A stretch of 64,000 nucleotides of DNA from Cyclobacterium jeungdonense. GTDB lineage: Bacteria > Bacteroidota > Bacteroidia > Cytophagales > Cyclobacteriaceae. The notes under the pieces are model-generated. The model saw nothing but the letters and a program-made list of their open reading frames with translations, did not search any database and had not been told where the DNA came from. This document shows positions 26,602 through 36,579 of this stretch, one piece after another; the stretch's first letter is position 1; each line of letters begins with the position of its first letter. The stretch is taken from the NCBI RefSeq assembly GCF_010994275.1, contig NZ_WMCD01000001.1:372001-436000 (forward strand). Reading direction: 5' to 3'. A program made the position numbers and the translations under genes.

Positions 26602-27579
26602 ATGAACCCATTCATTAATAGTTACTCAAAACGGTCTATCTGGCATAATGGGTACCGCTTGTTGTTTTTTCTGAATGTATTTTTAATAATCAAACCCGTT
26701 TCCCAAGCGCAGGAAGCCGAAAGCATATCGGTTTTAATCGTAGATGGATTTAGCAACCACGATTGGCAGCAGACCTCAGCCGTCACCCAATGGATTTTGG
26801 AAGAAAGCGGACGGTTTAAAGTCGATATCAGTACGGTTCCGCAAGACAGTATAGCAAGGCAGTCATGGCTACCGGCATTTGACCAATATGCCGTGATCAT
26901 ACAAAACACAAATAACATCCATGATTCCAGTATAAAGTGGCCCCAAAAAGCAGAAAAAGCATTGGAAAAATATGTGAGTGATGGAGGCGGATTGTATATC
27001 CTTCATTCCGCTAACAATGCATTTTCTCATTGGGAGGCTTACGACGAAATGATAGGATTGGGATGGCGGTCAAAATCTGCCGGCAGTTCACTGGAAATTG
27101 GTCCAGAGGGAAACCTTATCCACTACCCACCGGGAGAAGGGCAAGGCACCGGCCATGGTGACCGGTTTAACGCTGTGATTCAACTTTTAAACAGACACCC
27201 AATCAATCGGGATTTTCCCGATGCCTGGCAGACGGTAAATACCGAAGTGTATTACTTTCCGCGCGGGGATGCAAAAAACCTTGAGGTTTTGTCTTATGCT
27301 TATGACAGCACCAGTACCCAGAAAAATTGGCCCGTAGAATGGGTGGTAGACTTTGGAAAAGGCAAGGTATACAATTCCAGCTTGGGTCACCTTTGGGAGG
27401 GGGAAACGTATCCGCCGGCCTACCGCTGTGCAGGATATCAAACCACGGTGGTACGGGTGACTGAATGGCTGGCAACCGGCAAGGTGAGTTTTCCTATTCC
27501 TCCGGATTTCCCAACAGCCAATACTCCAAGCCTTAGACCTGCGGAGGATTTCCTACAAAGAAAAACAAAATCTCGTTAG
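26602..27579 (+). CDS. Exported ThuA-like domain protein
   Basis: A 325-residue protein with a signal peptide (cleavage near SQAQE, residue 35). It has a ThuA (trehalose utilisation, class I GATase-like) fold: SVLIVDGFSNHDWQQTSAV, YAVIIQNTNN, YVSDGGGLYILHSANNAF and GHGDRFNAVI ... HPINRDFPDAW. The fold lacks the catalytic Cys of true glutaminases. ThuA-domain proteins are frequent next to heme-containing PVC-type dehydrogenases and Gfo/Idh enzymes in sugar loci, as here. The role is unproven. The next gene begins 24 bases later on the same strand. Confidence 0.85.
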   Translation: MNPFINSYSKRSIWHNGYRLLFFLNVFLIIKPVSQAQEAESISVLIVDGFSNHDWQQTSAVTQWILEESGRFKVDISTVPQDSIARQSWLPAFDQYAVIIQNTNNIHDSSIKWPQKAEKALEKYVSDGGGLYILHSANNAFSHWEAYDEMIGLGWRSKSAGSSLEIGPEGNLIHYPPGEGQGTGHGDRFNAVIQLLNRHPINRDFPDAWQTVNTEVYYFPRGDAKNLEVLSYAYDSTSTQKNWPVEWVVDFGKGKVYNSSLGHLWEGETYPPAYRCAGYQTTVVRVTEWLATGKVSFPIPPDFPTANTPSLRPAEDFLQRKTKSR

Positions 27580-27597
27580 ACCTAAATGGGCAACTAA

Positions 27598-28476
<879 letters not shown>

Positions 28477-28554
28477 TTTAGTTTTAAGTAAGGAAGGTAT
28501 CTTAACAAATAAACTCTTTCAAGTTTCCTTTCAACCTGTCGCCTGCGATGCCAG

Positions 28555-28629
28555 AGCTTGTCGAGGGCCAATCCCATCAATCCCTCTCAACCCAGCACCT
28601 GTAGCGCATGAGCATATCGAAGGCCAATC
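28555..28629. repeat. Two degenerate copies of an AGCTTGTCGA-type intergenic repeat
   Basis: AGCTTGTCGAGGGCCAATC (28555-28573) and AGCATATCGAAGGCCAATC (28611-28629) match at 16 of 19 positions, 56 bases apart. Each is followed by C/T-rich AATC-containing sequence. The region lies between convergent genes. The GAGCTTGTCGA core is a sequence I have seen as a widespread intergenic repeat; that link is from memory. Confidence 0.4.
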
Positions 28630-28672
28630 TCCCCTCAATCTCCTCCAATCTCATTCAATCTAATTCAATCCC

Positions 28673-29635
28673 CTACAACTGCTTCAACGGATTGACCAAA
28701 GGCTTTCCAAATTCCGGAATGGCTATTTCAAAACGGTCCCCATCCTGCACCTCTATGCCATCGGCAAAGCTGGCCACGGCGGTGCCAAAATAATGGACAT
28801 GCACATCGCCTGGCTGTCTGAAAAGCTCGTATTTGAAATGGTGGTATTCCAGATTGGCAATATTATGACTCATATTGGCATTTCCCGTTAGAAAATCCTT
28901 TTGCCAAACCACTTTACCTTTTCTTATTATAGAACTGTGTCCCTGCAAGTGATCCGGGAGTTCGCTAATAAGCAGTTCTGGACCATAAGCACTGGCCCGG
29001 AGTTTGGAATGAGCCAGGTAGAGATAATTTATTTTTTCCATCTTATGATCCGAAAACTCATTTCCTATGGCAAAACCTACCCGAAAAGGATCCCCATCGG
29101 GATCGATGACGTAAAGTCCAGCCAGTTCGGGTTCCTCTCCTGCATCCAGTGCAAATGGTGGGGATACCAAGGGATGACCAGATGGGACTACACAAAGCCC
29201 ATTTCCTTTGTAAAACCACTCGGGCTGTACTCCAGGCTCGTTATTGTTCATTTTGCCCCCATCCAGTCCCATCTGAAACATCTTCATGGAATCCGTTAGC
29301 TCATCGGGATCACTGTTTTCAAATTTCTGGTGCATTTTGTCCCGGGAGGCAGCTGATCCCAGATGGGTAAGCCCGGTTCCTGTTATCCAGGATCGGTAGG
29401 GGTCGGGATGCGTCAGTGGCAGTAAAATCTGGTTAGAGGCGATGAGGGGCTCATAAGCCACGGTTTTCGTACTCAAAAGATCCTCAATCAGTGTGGTAAG
29501 GAATTTTCCCGTTTCGAACACCTTTTGAGCCAGCTCATAGCTGTTGGTTACTTCCTTAAGTAGCCGGAGTTTGTTCCCTTCCACCATGCCTACCTGAGTG
29601 GAGTTGTCGGTATGCTTGAATTGTACAATTCTCAT
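28673..29635 (-). CDS. AraD1-family protein (fumarylacetoacetate hydrolase fold)
   Basis: A 320-residue FAH-superfamily protein. The N-terminal domain (residues 1-75) precedes the lyase-like core with GTGLTHLGSAASRDKMH, EPELAGLYVIDPDGDP and RVGFAIGNEFSDHKME; the Glu and Asp there would bind Mg. AraD1-type enzymes act on 2-keto-3-deoxy sugar acids in oxidative pentose or uronate pathways. No signal peptide is present, so it is cytoplasmic. It sits among exported sugar oxidoreductases, consistent with catabolism of an oxidised sugar. Confidence 0.83.
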   Translation of the reverse strand: MRIVQFKHTDNSTQVGMVEGNKLRLLKEVTNSYELAQKVFETGKFLTTLIEDLLSTKTVAYEPLIASNQILLPLTHPDPYRSWITGTGLTHLGSAASRDKMHQKFENSDPDELTDSMKMFQMGLDGGKMNNNEPGVQPEWFYKGNGLCVVPSGHPLVSPPFALDAGEEPELAGLYVIDPDGDPFRVGFAIGNEFSDHKMEKINYLYLAHSKLRASAYGPELLISELPDHLQGHSSIIRKGKVVWQKDFLTGNANMSHNIANLEYHHFKYELFRQPGDVHVHYFGTAVASFADGIEVQDGDRFEIAIPEFGKPLVNPLKQL

Positions 29636-29919
29636 AGAATTCGTTTAAGAAAACCAAAATTTACCACAATCAACGGAAATAAAAGGTTAAATTTATTTTT
29701 TCCTATATACTATCGCCTTGCAGATTTTAGCTACTTTTTTGCTTCTGATCCGGTGCTCGGGACATGCTCCGCAGCAAAAAGTAGCAACGATTTGTAATGA
29801 CCAGTTGCCAAGGTAAGACGAAACAAGGTCACCATTCTTTATAAATAGAATTTAAACGCTATGGCATAAGCATTTTTAGCCTTTTTTACTTTAAGAAGTA
29901 AAAGAAATGGATCTAGCCA

Positions 29920-32853
29920 CTATTCTGAATTCAGCTCCGTCAAGTAAGCCGTAAGGTGCGCCACATCAGCTTCGTTCATGTCCAATTCAACAGGTTCCGG
30001 CATGATGCTGCGGGAAAACCGTTCCCGGGAAGCGATATCTTCTGCTTTGATGTTGTAAACCTCGTTTTGCATGCCTTCTAATACGACAATAGGTCCATCA
30101 GCCTGAAGAAAACCGGAAGCGACTGTTCCATCCTTTAGGGTGATCAACCACATTTCATAGCCAAAAGCAACCCCTGCACTTGGATTGGTGATCGCATCCA
30201 ACAAACCTTCCTGATCCAGTTTGGCTCCGATCATGCTGAGATCAGGGCCGATATTCCGGCCTTCATCACCTATACGGTGGCAGGTGGCGCATTTGCCTTG
30301 ATAAACCAGCTTTCCTTTGGCAGGGTCGCCTTCAAGGGCTGTAATTTCCGACACGGAAAGTGGGGCAGGTTTGGAAGGGTGCGTGAAATAGTCTCCTGCC
30401 AACACGCGGGTGGCTTGTTCCGGGTTTTGGAAAATTACGCCACTGACCTCGGCCATTAAGTCTTCCGAAAGGGCTTCCTTTTCCGCGAGCGCAAGCAGCA
30501 TTTGACCACCAATTCGATCAGCTGCCATTGTTTTCGCAGCTTTGATTTTTTCTTGTTTTGGAACAGTGTTATTTTCCAGGATAGATTTTAATTCTAGCAT
30601 GTCTTCCTGAATTTGGGGGCTGATGTTGGCTTCCAGCTCGGGAATTTCCATGGCAAATGCATTCCATTCATTGTTTCTTCGGTAACGCAACCACCACAAA
30701 GCGCGGTCTTTCGCCCCCATCAGTTCAGAAGCGGCGATTTCCTGCATGGCATTGACAGCCTCCTGATCATGGATAAATCCCAGTGCGGCTATCGCTTGTT
30801 GGCGCTCGGCAGCCGACAATTCTGGAGAAAGGGCCCTCTCTTTCAAACTTTCGATGGCCTGATTTGGATGCAGCCGCCATACCAAGTCTGCATATCCGGG
30901 TTTCCAGGTAAGGGGATCCGCTCCAAGTTCTTGCTGCAATACCGGGAAGATAGCTTCTTCTTTTCCATCCATAGCCAAGCCCAAAGCCTCTACATAGTAC
31001 CGGTCTTCCCCTTCATGCTGGGAGGCCAATGCTACCAGGATTTCTTCTACGTCATTTTGTGGCATATCCCGAAGGGCCACCGCTACTTCCCGGCGAACCG
31101 CCGGAGAGGAATCGGTACTCAACTGACGGGCATAAGGTAAAAAATCGGATGCAGTTTGCCTCAAAGCACGGAAAGCAGTTAGCCTAATATTTGGATTGTC
31201 AGCGTCCAATTGGCTTTCTACGGCTGCCATTCCTTCCGAACCCATATTAGCGAGCAGCCAGATGGCACGTGCCTTATGGTAGGGATTTTCATCCTTCAAA
31301 ATTTCCTTGACGGCGTCCAATGCCTCCTCTCCCTTTTCAGCCAATAAGGCAAAACCTGCATTCCGCACATTAACGGCAGGATTTAAAAGTGCTTGTATCT
31401 GTCCCTGAGTGGTGCTAAGGTCTATTTCAGGTTTTGGTAAATTTTTACCCTTCGGCGTAATCCGATAAATCCGGCCATAACCCGTACTATCAATCATACG
31501 GTGTCCACCGACCATTCCGTCGTACCAATCGGCAACATATATGGCACCATCCGTTCCCACCACCACATCACTAGGGCGAAACCATTTGGATTTGTCTTCA
31601 TCGGTGGCCCGGCTTTTGGCTTCTTCCACCTCCTCTTCCCTGAGGGAAGTGATCAGATTGTGGCGCTTTAAGTTAAATCCGGCACCCATTGTCTCTGGCT
31701 TGTAAGCCAAAATCACATTTCGGCCGGCTTCACCCGCGAGCAAAGTTCCCCGGTATTTTTCTCCCATTAAATCGCTTTCGTAAAAGGTGAGTCCAGTAGG
31801 AGAGCCAGCTCCCGTACTGTCTCCCATTGGGATTACTCCCGGATCATCCTGATGCCAGTGAGCCCGTACCGTAGACTGGCCGGGACGGCGATCCGCCTGC
31901 CATTTTCTGGATCCGTCTGGATTGAAATACCCCATATTTCCGCCTTCCATTAGCCAGGAAACACGTACTCCTTTATTGCCATCATCGTCGTTATCATTTT
32001 GCCATAAATTACCATACGAATCCAACGCCAATTCATAGGAATTTCGAAAGTTGTGGCCCAGCACTTTCATTCCGGTACCGTCTGGATTGATCCGTAAAGC
32101 AATTCCGCCAACCCACATTTTCCCATCATCGCTGACCATTCCCGGTTCGTTATCGCGCATGTGGGGAGAGCCGCCATTATACAAACTTCCCGATCGTAGC
32201 GTCCAGCCACTTTTATCGGTGACAATATGGGGCCCGGCATTACCCGCATTAAAGTAATACTTGCCATCGGGCCCGGCGACCACCGCATGCAGCCCATGAT
32301 CATGGTCAAACCCACCAAAACCAGTCAAAAACACTTCTTTATTATCGGGTTTATCATCTCCATTTTCGTCCGTATAAATGATGACGGAGGGCCCGCTCGA
32401 AACGATAACCTTATTGCCAATTACCGAAATTCCGAGTGGAGCCGTCAGGTCACTGTCTTGAACAAAAACCTTTGAAGTATTCGCTTTACCATCTCCGTCC
32501 GTGTCTTCCAGGATCACCACCCGATCCCCCTCTTCATGGTGTTTAAATTTTTCGGGGTCATTCCGGAATAATCGGTAGTTAAGAGCTTCAGTAACCCAAA
32601 TTCTACCTTTTATATCCACGTCCATATTGGTGGGGTTAAAAAATTGGGGTGATTCGGCCCATAAGGTGGCTTCCAGATCATCTGGTAAATAAAGCTGGGT
32701 GCTGTCAGAATAATATTTTTCACCTAGTGAAAAAGGTGCTTCCTGAACTTCCTTTTTACAACTGATGGTGAACAACAACACGACAAGAATGGTCATTCCA
32801 AAAAATGCTTTTTGGAAGGGTGTTGTGCTCAACTTAAGTAAATTGTTAGGCAT
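29920..32853 (-). CDS. Lipoprotein with sorbosone-dehydrogenase-like propeller, HEAT repeats and cytochrome c domain
   Basis: A 977-residue lipoprotein (lipobox FTISC, Cys32). Residues about 50-470 form a glucose/sorbosone dehydrogenase-like beta propeller (IWVTEALNYR, NFRNSYELALDSYGNLWQND, VADWYDG). Residues about 480-800 are HEAT repeats with Ala/Leu-rich helices. A C-terminal heme domain has CATCH at Cys855-Cys858-His859, followed by GRNIGPDLSMIGAKL, the PVC-type heme-binding domain. This is the Planctomycete/Bacteroidetes membrane-bound dehydrogenase architecture, thought to oxidise sugars at the cell surface and pass electrons through the heme. Another protein of this broad group starts at 62685. 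Confidence 0.92.
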   Translation of the reverse strand: MPNNLLKLSTTPFQKAFFGMTILVVLLFTISCKKEVQEAPFSLGEKYYSDSTQLYLPDDLEATLWAESPQFFNPTNMDVDIKGRIWVTEALNYRLFRNDPEKFKHHEEGDRVVILEDTDGDGKANTSKVFVQDSDLTAPLGISVIGNKVIVSSGPSVIIYTDENGDDKPDNKEVFLTGFGGFDHDHGLHAVVAGPDGKYYFNAGNAGPHIVTDKSGWTLRSGSLYNGGSPHMRDNEPGMVSDDGKMWVGGIALRINPDGTGMKVLGHNFRNSYELALDSYGNLWQNDNDDDGNKGVRVSWLMEGGNMGYFNPDGSRKWQADRRPGQSTVRAHWHQDDPGVIPMGDSTGAGSPTGLTFYESDLMGEKYRGTLLAGEAGRNVILAYKPETMGAGFNLKRHNLITSLREEEVEEAKSRATDEDKSKWFRPSDVVVGTDGAIYVADWYDGMVGGHRMIDSTGYGRIYRITPKGKNLPKPEIDLSTTQGQIQALLNPAVNVRNAGFALLAEKGEEALDAVKEILKDENPYHKARAIWLLANMGSEGMAAVESQLDADNPNIRLTAFRALRQTASDFLPYARQLSTDSSPAVRREVAVALRDMPQNDVEEILVALASQHEGEDRYYVEALGLAMDGKEEAIFPVLQQELGADPLTWKPGYADLVWRLHPNQAIESLKERALSPELSAAERQQAIAALGFIHDQEAVNAMQEIAASELMGAKDRALWWLRYRRNNEWNAFAMEIPELEANISPQIQEDMLELKSILENNTVPKQEKIKAAKTMAADRIGGQMLLALAEKEALSEDLMAEVSGVIFQNPEQATRVLAGDYFTHPSKPAPLSVSEITALEGDPAKGKLVYQGKCATCHRIGDEGRNIGPDLSMIGAKLDQEGLLDAITNPSAGVAFGYEMWLITLKDGTVASGFLQADGPIVVLEGMQNEVYNIKAEDIASRERFSRSIMPEPVELDMNEADVAHLTAYLTELNSE

Positions 32854-32973
32854 GATGGGCGAAATTTAATTGACCGGATGAAGGCGTAAATACAATGATT
32901 CGTTTACAATTGACTTTAAAAGTAACAAAAAATGATAGTAAAGGAAAACATTGTTTTCTGGACATCTGGTTTT

Positions 32974-34245
32974 TTATTCTTTTGGAAACAAATGATAATT
33001 GACCCCAAAGGAGACGCCCATTAGATGGTACCGGTGCTTCTCCCCACCTATAGGCTTAATGCCTTTCCAATATGCTCCCTCCAAGAAGGTGGAAAAACGG
33101 TTGAATAAATCATAGCTAAAACCCAAACCACCTTGAAGGTAGGACAGTTGCCAGGTATCTTGAGAAAGCGCAGTAGATAAGCCCAAAGATGAAGCTAACC
33201 AAGACTTTTCGTATACAAAGCTTTGATCGCCAATACGATGGGCAAGAAGGCCAACTTTGAAGTTCATCCCAATATTACCCATGATCTTTTGATGGTACCG
33301 GAGGGAAAGGGGCAGGAGCAGCTGTCTGGTTTCAATCTTTATGTTCTCAACCGTATAGGTTACCTCCGACCAATCGGGGAAATGCACCAGGTTTTCAATG
33401 GGATAATCTTCCCCAACTGAAATGTAATTAACGGTATTGCCACCCATCACCCCCGTAGATAAAGACCATTTTTGGTTGACTACTAGTTCAATATTCATTC
33501 CCGGGAATCGCCAGGAAAATAATTCTTCCGAGTAGGGTAAACGCGTGGTACTGAATCCATCTACCGGATACATCCAACTGACAACCGGACCTACGGTTAC
33601 ATCCCAGTGCAGTGGTTCCTTTATTTTAAACAAGTCCCCTACACCTTTTACGGTGGTGGAGGGATGGGTCATCGCATTGTTATCAATTTCAAGTAGATGT
33701 CGCATCAGCCCCGGATCGCTGTAATGATATCGCGGCCTGTTTTCGGAGTAGTGGTTCACGGCATTCCTTTTCAAACCAGGTTGACGAAGGAAAGCAGGAT
33801 AAGGTTCTTTTGTTTCCAGGACCCGTTGCATTGTTCTGGTTTTTGCCTCAGTTGGTATGCTAATTGAGTCCACCGGTTTTTCGTTGGACTTTTTTATGAA
33901 ATCTGCGTTAGAAGCTTCCGATAGATTCAATTCTGGTTCCTCTTCAAGGCTTTCTGCTGACGAAGGAACCGCTTTCTGTTCCTCTCCCCATGGGGATGGC
34001 ATTGACGGGGATTGACTTTCTGCTAGTTGTACATTTTTCTCCGGTAGTTCCTTTGTGAAACTTGGATATAAAAGGTAAATCCCCAATAATACGATCCCTG
34101 AAATGGAAGGGAAACCCCACCAGGATTTCCACCAGTAGATTTTGCTTAGATGAGGAGCAAAATCCATCCAGGCAGTTTCCGTAAACTCAGGATGGTAAGC
34201 TTCCAGTTTTTCTTTGATAAGGCGATCCATTTTATCCTTTTCCAT
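32974..34245 (-). CDS. Single-pass membrane protein with barrel-like C-terminus, partner of the ECF sigma factor
   Basis: A 423-residue protein. Residues 1-42 are a soluble, Trp-rich head, residues 44-62 one membrane helix, residues about 65-210 a Pro/Ser/Glu-rich linker, and residues about 215-423 strongly alternating strands ending GVSFGVNYHLF, like a small outer-membrane barrel. It overlaps the upstream sigma factor gene by 14 bases, so the head is probably an anti-sigma region. Joining an inner-membrane helix to a barrel-like domain is odd but recurs in Bacteroidetes sigma loci. The function is inferred. Confidence 0.65.
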   Translation of the reverse strand: MEKDKMDRLIKEKLEAYHPEFTETAWMDFAPHLSKIYWWKSWWGFPSISGIVLLGIYLLYPSFTKELPEKNVQLAESQSPSMPSPWGEEQKAVPSSAESLEEEPELNLSEASNADFIKKSNEKPVDSISIPTEAKTRTMQRVLETKEPYPAFLRQPGLKRNAVNHYSENRPRYHYSDPGLMRHLLEIDNNAMTHPSTTVKGVGDLFKIKEPLHWDVTVGPVVSWMYPVDGFSTTRLPYSEELFSWRFPGMNIELVVNQKWSLSTGVMGGNTVNYISVGEDYPIENLVHFPDWSEVTYTVENIKIETRQLLLPLSLRYHQKIMGNIGMNFKVGLLAHRIGDQSFVYEKSWLASSLGLSTALSQDTWQLSYLQGGLGFSYDLFNRFSTFLEGAYWKGIKPIGGEKHRYHLMGVSFGVNYHLFPKE

Positions 34246-34807
34246 ATATCTGATGTGTTGGAGTGGTAGTGGCGATCAATGCCTGTTGGAGTTTTAGTCT
34301 CGCTTTGGAGAGATTCGATTTGGAAGCACCTATGGAAATAACGAGGTGTTCCGCGATTTCCTTGTGGCTGTATGCTTCCACCACGTGTAAGGTGAAGACC
34401 ATGCGATAGCTAGGGGGGAGGCATTGTACCAGTTTGAGTATATCGGCTGAATGCATCTGAGAAAGGGTCTTTTCGGTATCCGGCCTATCCTCTAATTCTC
34501 CGATTTCAAGATGTTTGTCATGGTATTTTTTATTTTTTCTATAATGGTCAATGGCGGTATTGATCATAATTCGTCGGACCCAGCCTGCAAAGGACCGGTC
34601 TGGCGTATATCGTTTGATCTGCGTAAAAACCTTTAGGAACCCATCATTAAGGATTTCTTTAGCTTCTTCAGGACCTGAGGAAAAGCGGGAACAAATTCCC
34701 ATGGCATAGGGATACGTTTGTTTGAATAGCTCATATTGTGCTTTGGATTGACCATGGCAACATTGGTCGATGATATTTTTCAGTTTTGTGGATTCATGCA
34801 GGTTCAT
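34232..34807 (-). CDS. ECF-type RNA polymerase sigma factor
   Basis: A 191-residue sigma-70 family protein. Region 2 is YPYAMGICSRFSSGPEEAKEILNDGFLKVF ... FAGWVRRIMINTAIDHYRK. Region 4 is LPPSYRMVFTLHVVEAYSHKEIAEHLVISIGASKSNLSKAR. It has no region 1 or 3, as expected for the ECF class. It is first in a two-gene unit with the membrane protein at 32974-34245, which probably restrains it. Target promoters are not evident. Confidence 0.93.
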   Translation of the reverse strand: MNLHESTKLKNIIDQCCHGQSKAQYELFKQTYPYAMGICSRFSSGPEEAKEILNDGFLKVFTQIKRYTPDRSFAGWVRRIMINTAIDHYRKNKKYHDKHLEIGELEDRPDTEKTLSQMHSADILKLVQCLPPSYRMVFTLHVVEAYSHKEIAEHLVISIGASKSNLSKARLKLQQALIATTTPTHQIYGKG

Positions 34808-35041
34808 ATGTATCTACATCACGTTAAAAAGAATAAGGGGAGTTGCCTGAGGGACTAAAAGATTTAAGATTTCAATATAAGATGCTTTGGAAAGCAATAT
34901 GGATTAATAAATGTTCTCATTAAAATTTACAGGAGGATACTATCCTGGGACATGAAAGAACCTAAAAAAACCTGCTTTCATTTTAAATAATTAAAATAAA
35001 TGCCTAATATCCTGATTATACTACATTAATTACCTCCTCTC

Positions 35042-36451
35042 ATGACAAAACGCAGAGAATTTTTAAAGAAAACCGCTTTGAGCTCCGCTGGAATTACCAT
35101 TGGTGGTTTGGGATTCAGTGCTAAGAGTTATGCTTCCATTATGGGTTCCAATGACCGCATCCACCTTGCTCAAATTGGAATCCGAAACCAAGGCACTGTG
35201 CACATTAACAATTATTGCAACCTGAAGGACAGCCATAATGTGGTTTTGAAGGTGCTTTGCGATACGGATGAAGCACTTTTTAATGAAAAATCCAAAATGG
35301 TGAGCGATAAAACGGGTATGAAGCCGGAGCTGGAATGGGATCTAAGGAAAGTTCTCGAAAACAAAGAAATCGATGCAGTTTCCATGGCTACGCCTAATCA
35401 CTGGCATGCCCTGGCTACGGTTTGGGCCTGTGAGGCAGGAAAGCATGTTTATGTAGAAAAGCCTGCATCCCATACGATATGGGAAGGAAGGAAAATGATA
35501 GAGGCTGCTCAAAAGAGTGGATTGACGGTGCAGGTAGGCTTAACCAACAGGGCGTATACGAATGTCAGGGACGCCATGCAATTCCTGCACGAAGGCGGTA
35601 TAGGTAACGTTTACATGGCCCGTGCCCTAACCTATAAATTCCGTAATTCCTATGGAACGGCAAAAGACAGTAATCCACCACCCACCTTCCACTATGACCA
35701 GTGGCTGGGTCCTGCTCCCTACAAGCCCTACAATGAAAAGCGAAGTCATTACAACTGGCACTGGTTCTGGGATACGGGAAATGGAGATTCGGGAAACACC
35801 GGTACGCATCAATTGGATATCGCCCGCTGGGGGCTGCAAAAGCACGAACACCCTGAAACCATCTATTCCATGGGAGGAATTTATGGTTTCAATAAGGATG
35901 CGTGTTTGCCTGATAACTGTACCACTGGCACGATGGTTTATGGGGATGTGAAAACCTACGGGCATGACAAGTCCATGCAGGAAACCCCGAATATCCAAAC
36001 CGCCTTATTTCATTACGCCGATGGGACAATGCTCGAATACGAGGCTCGTGGAAGGTATACCAATCACGAAGGGAGTGATGGAAAGGAAGTAGGCAACTTA
36101 TTTTACGGGTCGGACGGTTGGCTGGAAATCACCGGAAGCACCTGGCGGGCATTCCATCAGGGGGAGTCCAAGCCCTTTGCTAGCTCCAAAGACAGAGGTT
36201 CGGAACAGGAAGCTACCCTGTTTTCCAATTTCATTGAAGTTATGCGGTCTGGCAATCATAAAATGCTGCAATGCGATATGCTGGAGGGTTTTTATTCATC
36301 CGCATTACCCTTGCTGGCCAATATTTCGTATCGGGTCGAACGAAAGCTGAAATTTATGGGGGATAGCGAGCAATTTGCCAACGATCCCGAAGCGAACACC
36401 TATCTTTCTAAGATTTACAGAGAACCCTTTTCCTTTTCTGAACAAATTTAA
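35042..36451 (+). CDS. Exported Gfo/Idh/MocA family oxidoreductase
   Basis: A 469-residue protein with a Tat-like signal (TKRREFLKKTALSSAGI, to about residue 31). The NAD(P)-binding domain starts RIHLAQIGIRNQGTVH. The catalytic EKP motif is Glu139-Lys140-Pro141 (YVEKPASHT). GNTGTHQLDIARWG carries the conserved His and Asp of the substrate site. Exported members commonly precede xylose-isomerase-like TIM barrels, as here, in glycan or inositol catabolism. Start of a three-gene group with 125- and 48-base gaps. Confidence 0.92.
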   Translation: MTKRREFLKKTALSSAGITIGGLGFSAKSYASIMGSNDRIHLAQIGIRNQGTVHINNYCNLKDSHNVVLKVLCDTDEALFNEKSKMVSDKTGMKPELEWDLRKVLENKEIDAVSMATPNHWHALATVWACEAGKHVYVEKPASHTIWEGRKMIEAAQKSGLTVQVGLTNRAYTNVRDAMQFLHEGGIGNVYMARALTYKFRNSYGTAKDSNPPPTFHYDQWLGPAPYKPYNEKRSHYNWHWFWDTGNGDSGNTGTHQLDIARWGLQKHEHPETIYSMGGIYGFNKDACLPDNCTTGTMVYGDVKTYGHDKSMQETPNIQTALFHYADGTMLEYEARGRYTNHEGSDGKEVGNLFYGSDGWLEITGSTWRAFHQGESKPFASSKDRGSEQEATLFSNFIEVMRSGNHKMLQCDMLEGFYSSALPLLANISYRVERKLKFMGDSEQFANDPEANTYLSKIYREPFSFSEQI

Positions 36452-36465
36452 TTATTCCACCATGA

Positions 36466-36579
36466 AATCGAGCATGACGAAAATGTCACACAGTTGGATG
36501 ATTATCAATCATGCGAGATTCTCCCGATTCAGCATCGGGACAGGCTATCTGACCAATAAAAGAAAATTATAAACAGATG
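36466..36579 (+). repeat. Dispersed intergenic repeat, copy 1 (ends at a start codon)
   Basis: The segment shares an ordered series of blocks with 51575-51715: AATCGAGC.TGACGAAAA, TCACACA.TTGG, CATGCGAGATTCT.CCGATT, CATCGGGACAGGCTATC and finally TATAAACAGATGAAA, in which the ATG is the start codon of the next gene. It includes a small hairpin CCCGAT/ATCGGG. This copy lacks about 13 bases present in copy 2 after GGCTATC. Confidence 0.75.

Noticed and set aside
28484-28672. AATC-rich tract between convergent genes as a CRISPR-like or tandem repeat
   Set aside because: Units are irregular, with no constant repeat or spacer length; only two degenerate copies of a longer motif are present.
32974-33600. 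Independent outer-membrane gene starting inside the sigma-partner frame
   Set aside because: The frame is continuous with the membrane-anchored N-terminus and there is no separate signal peptide.
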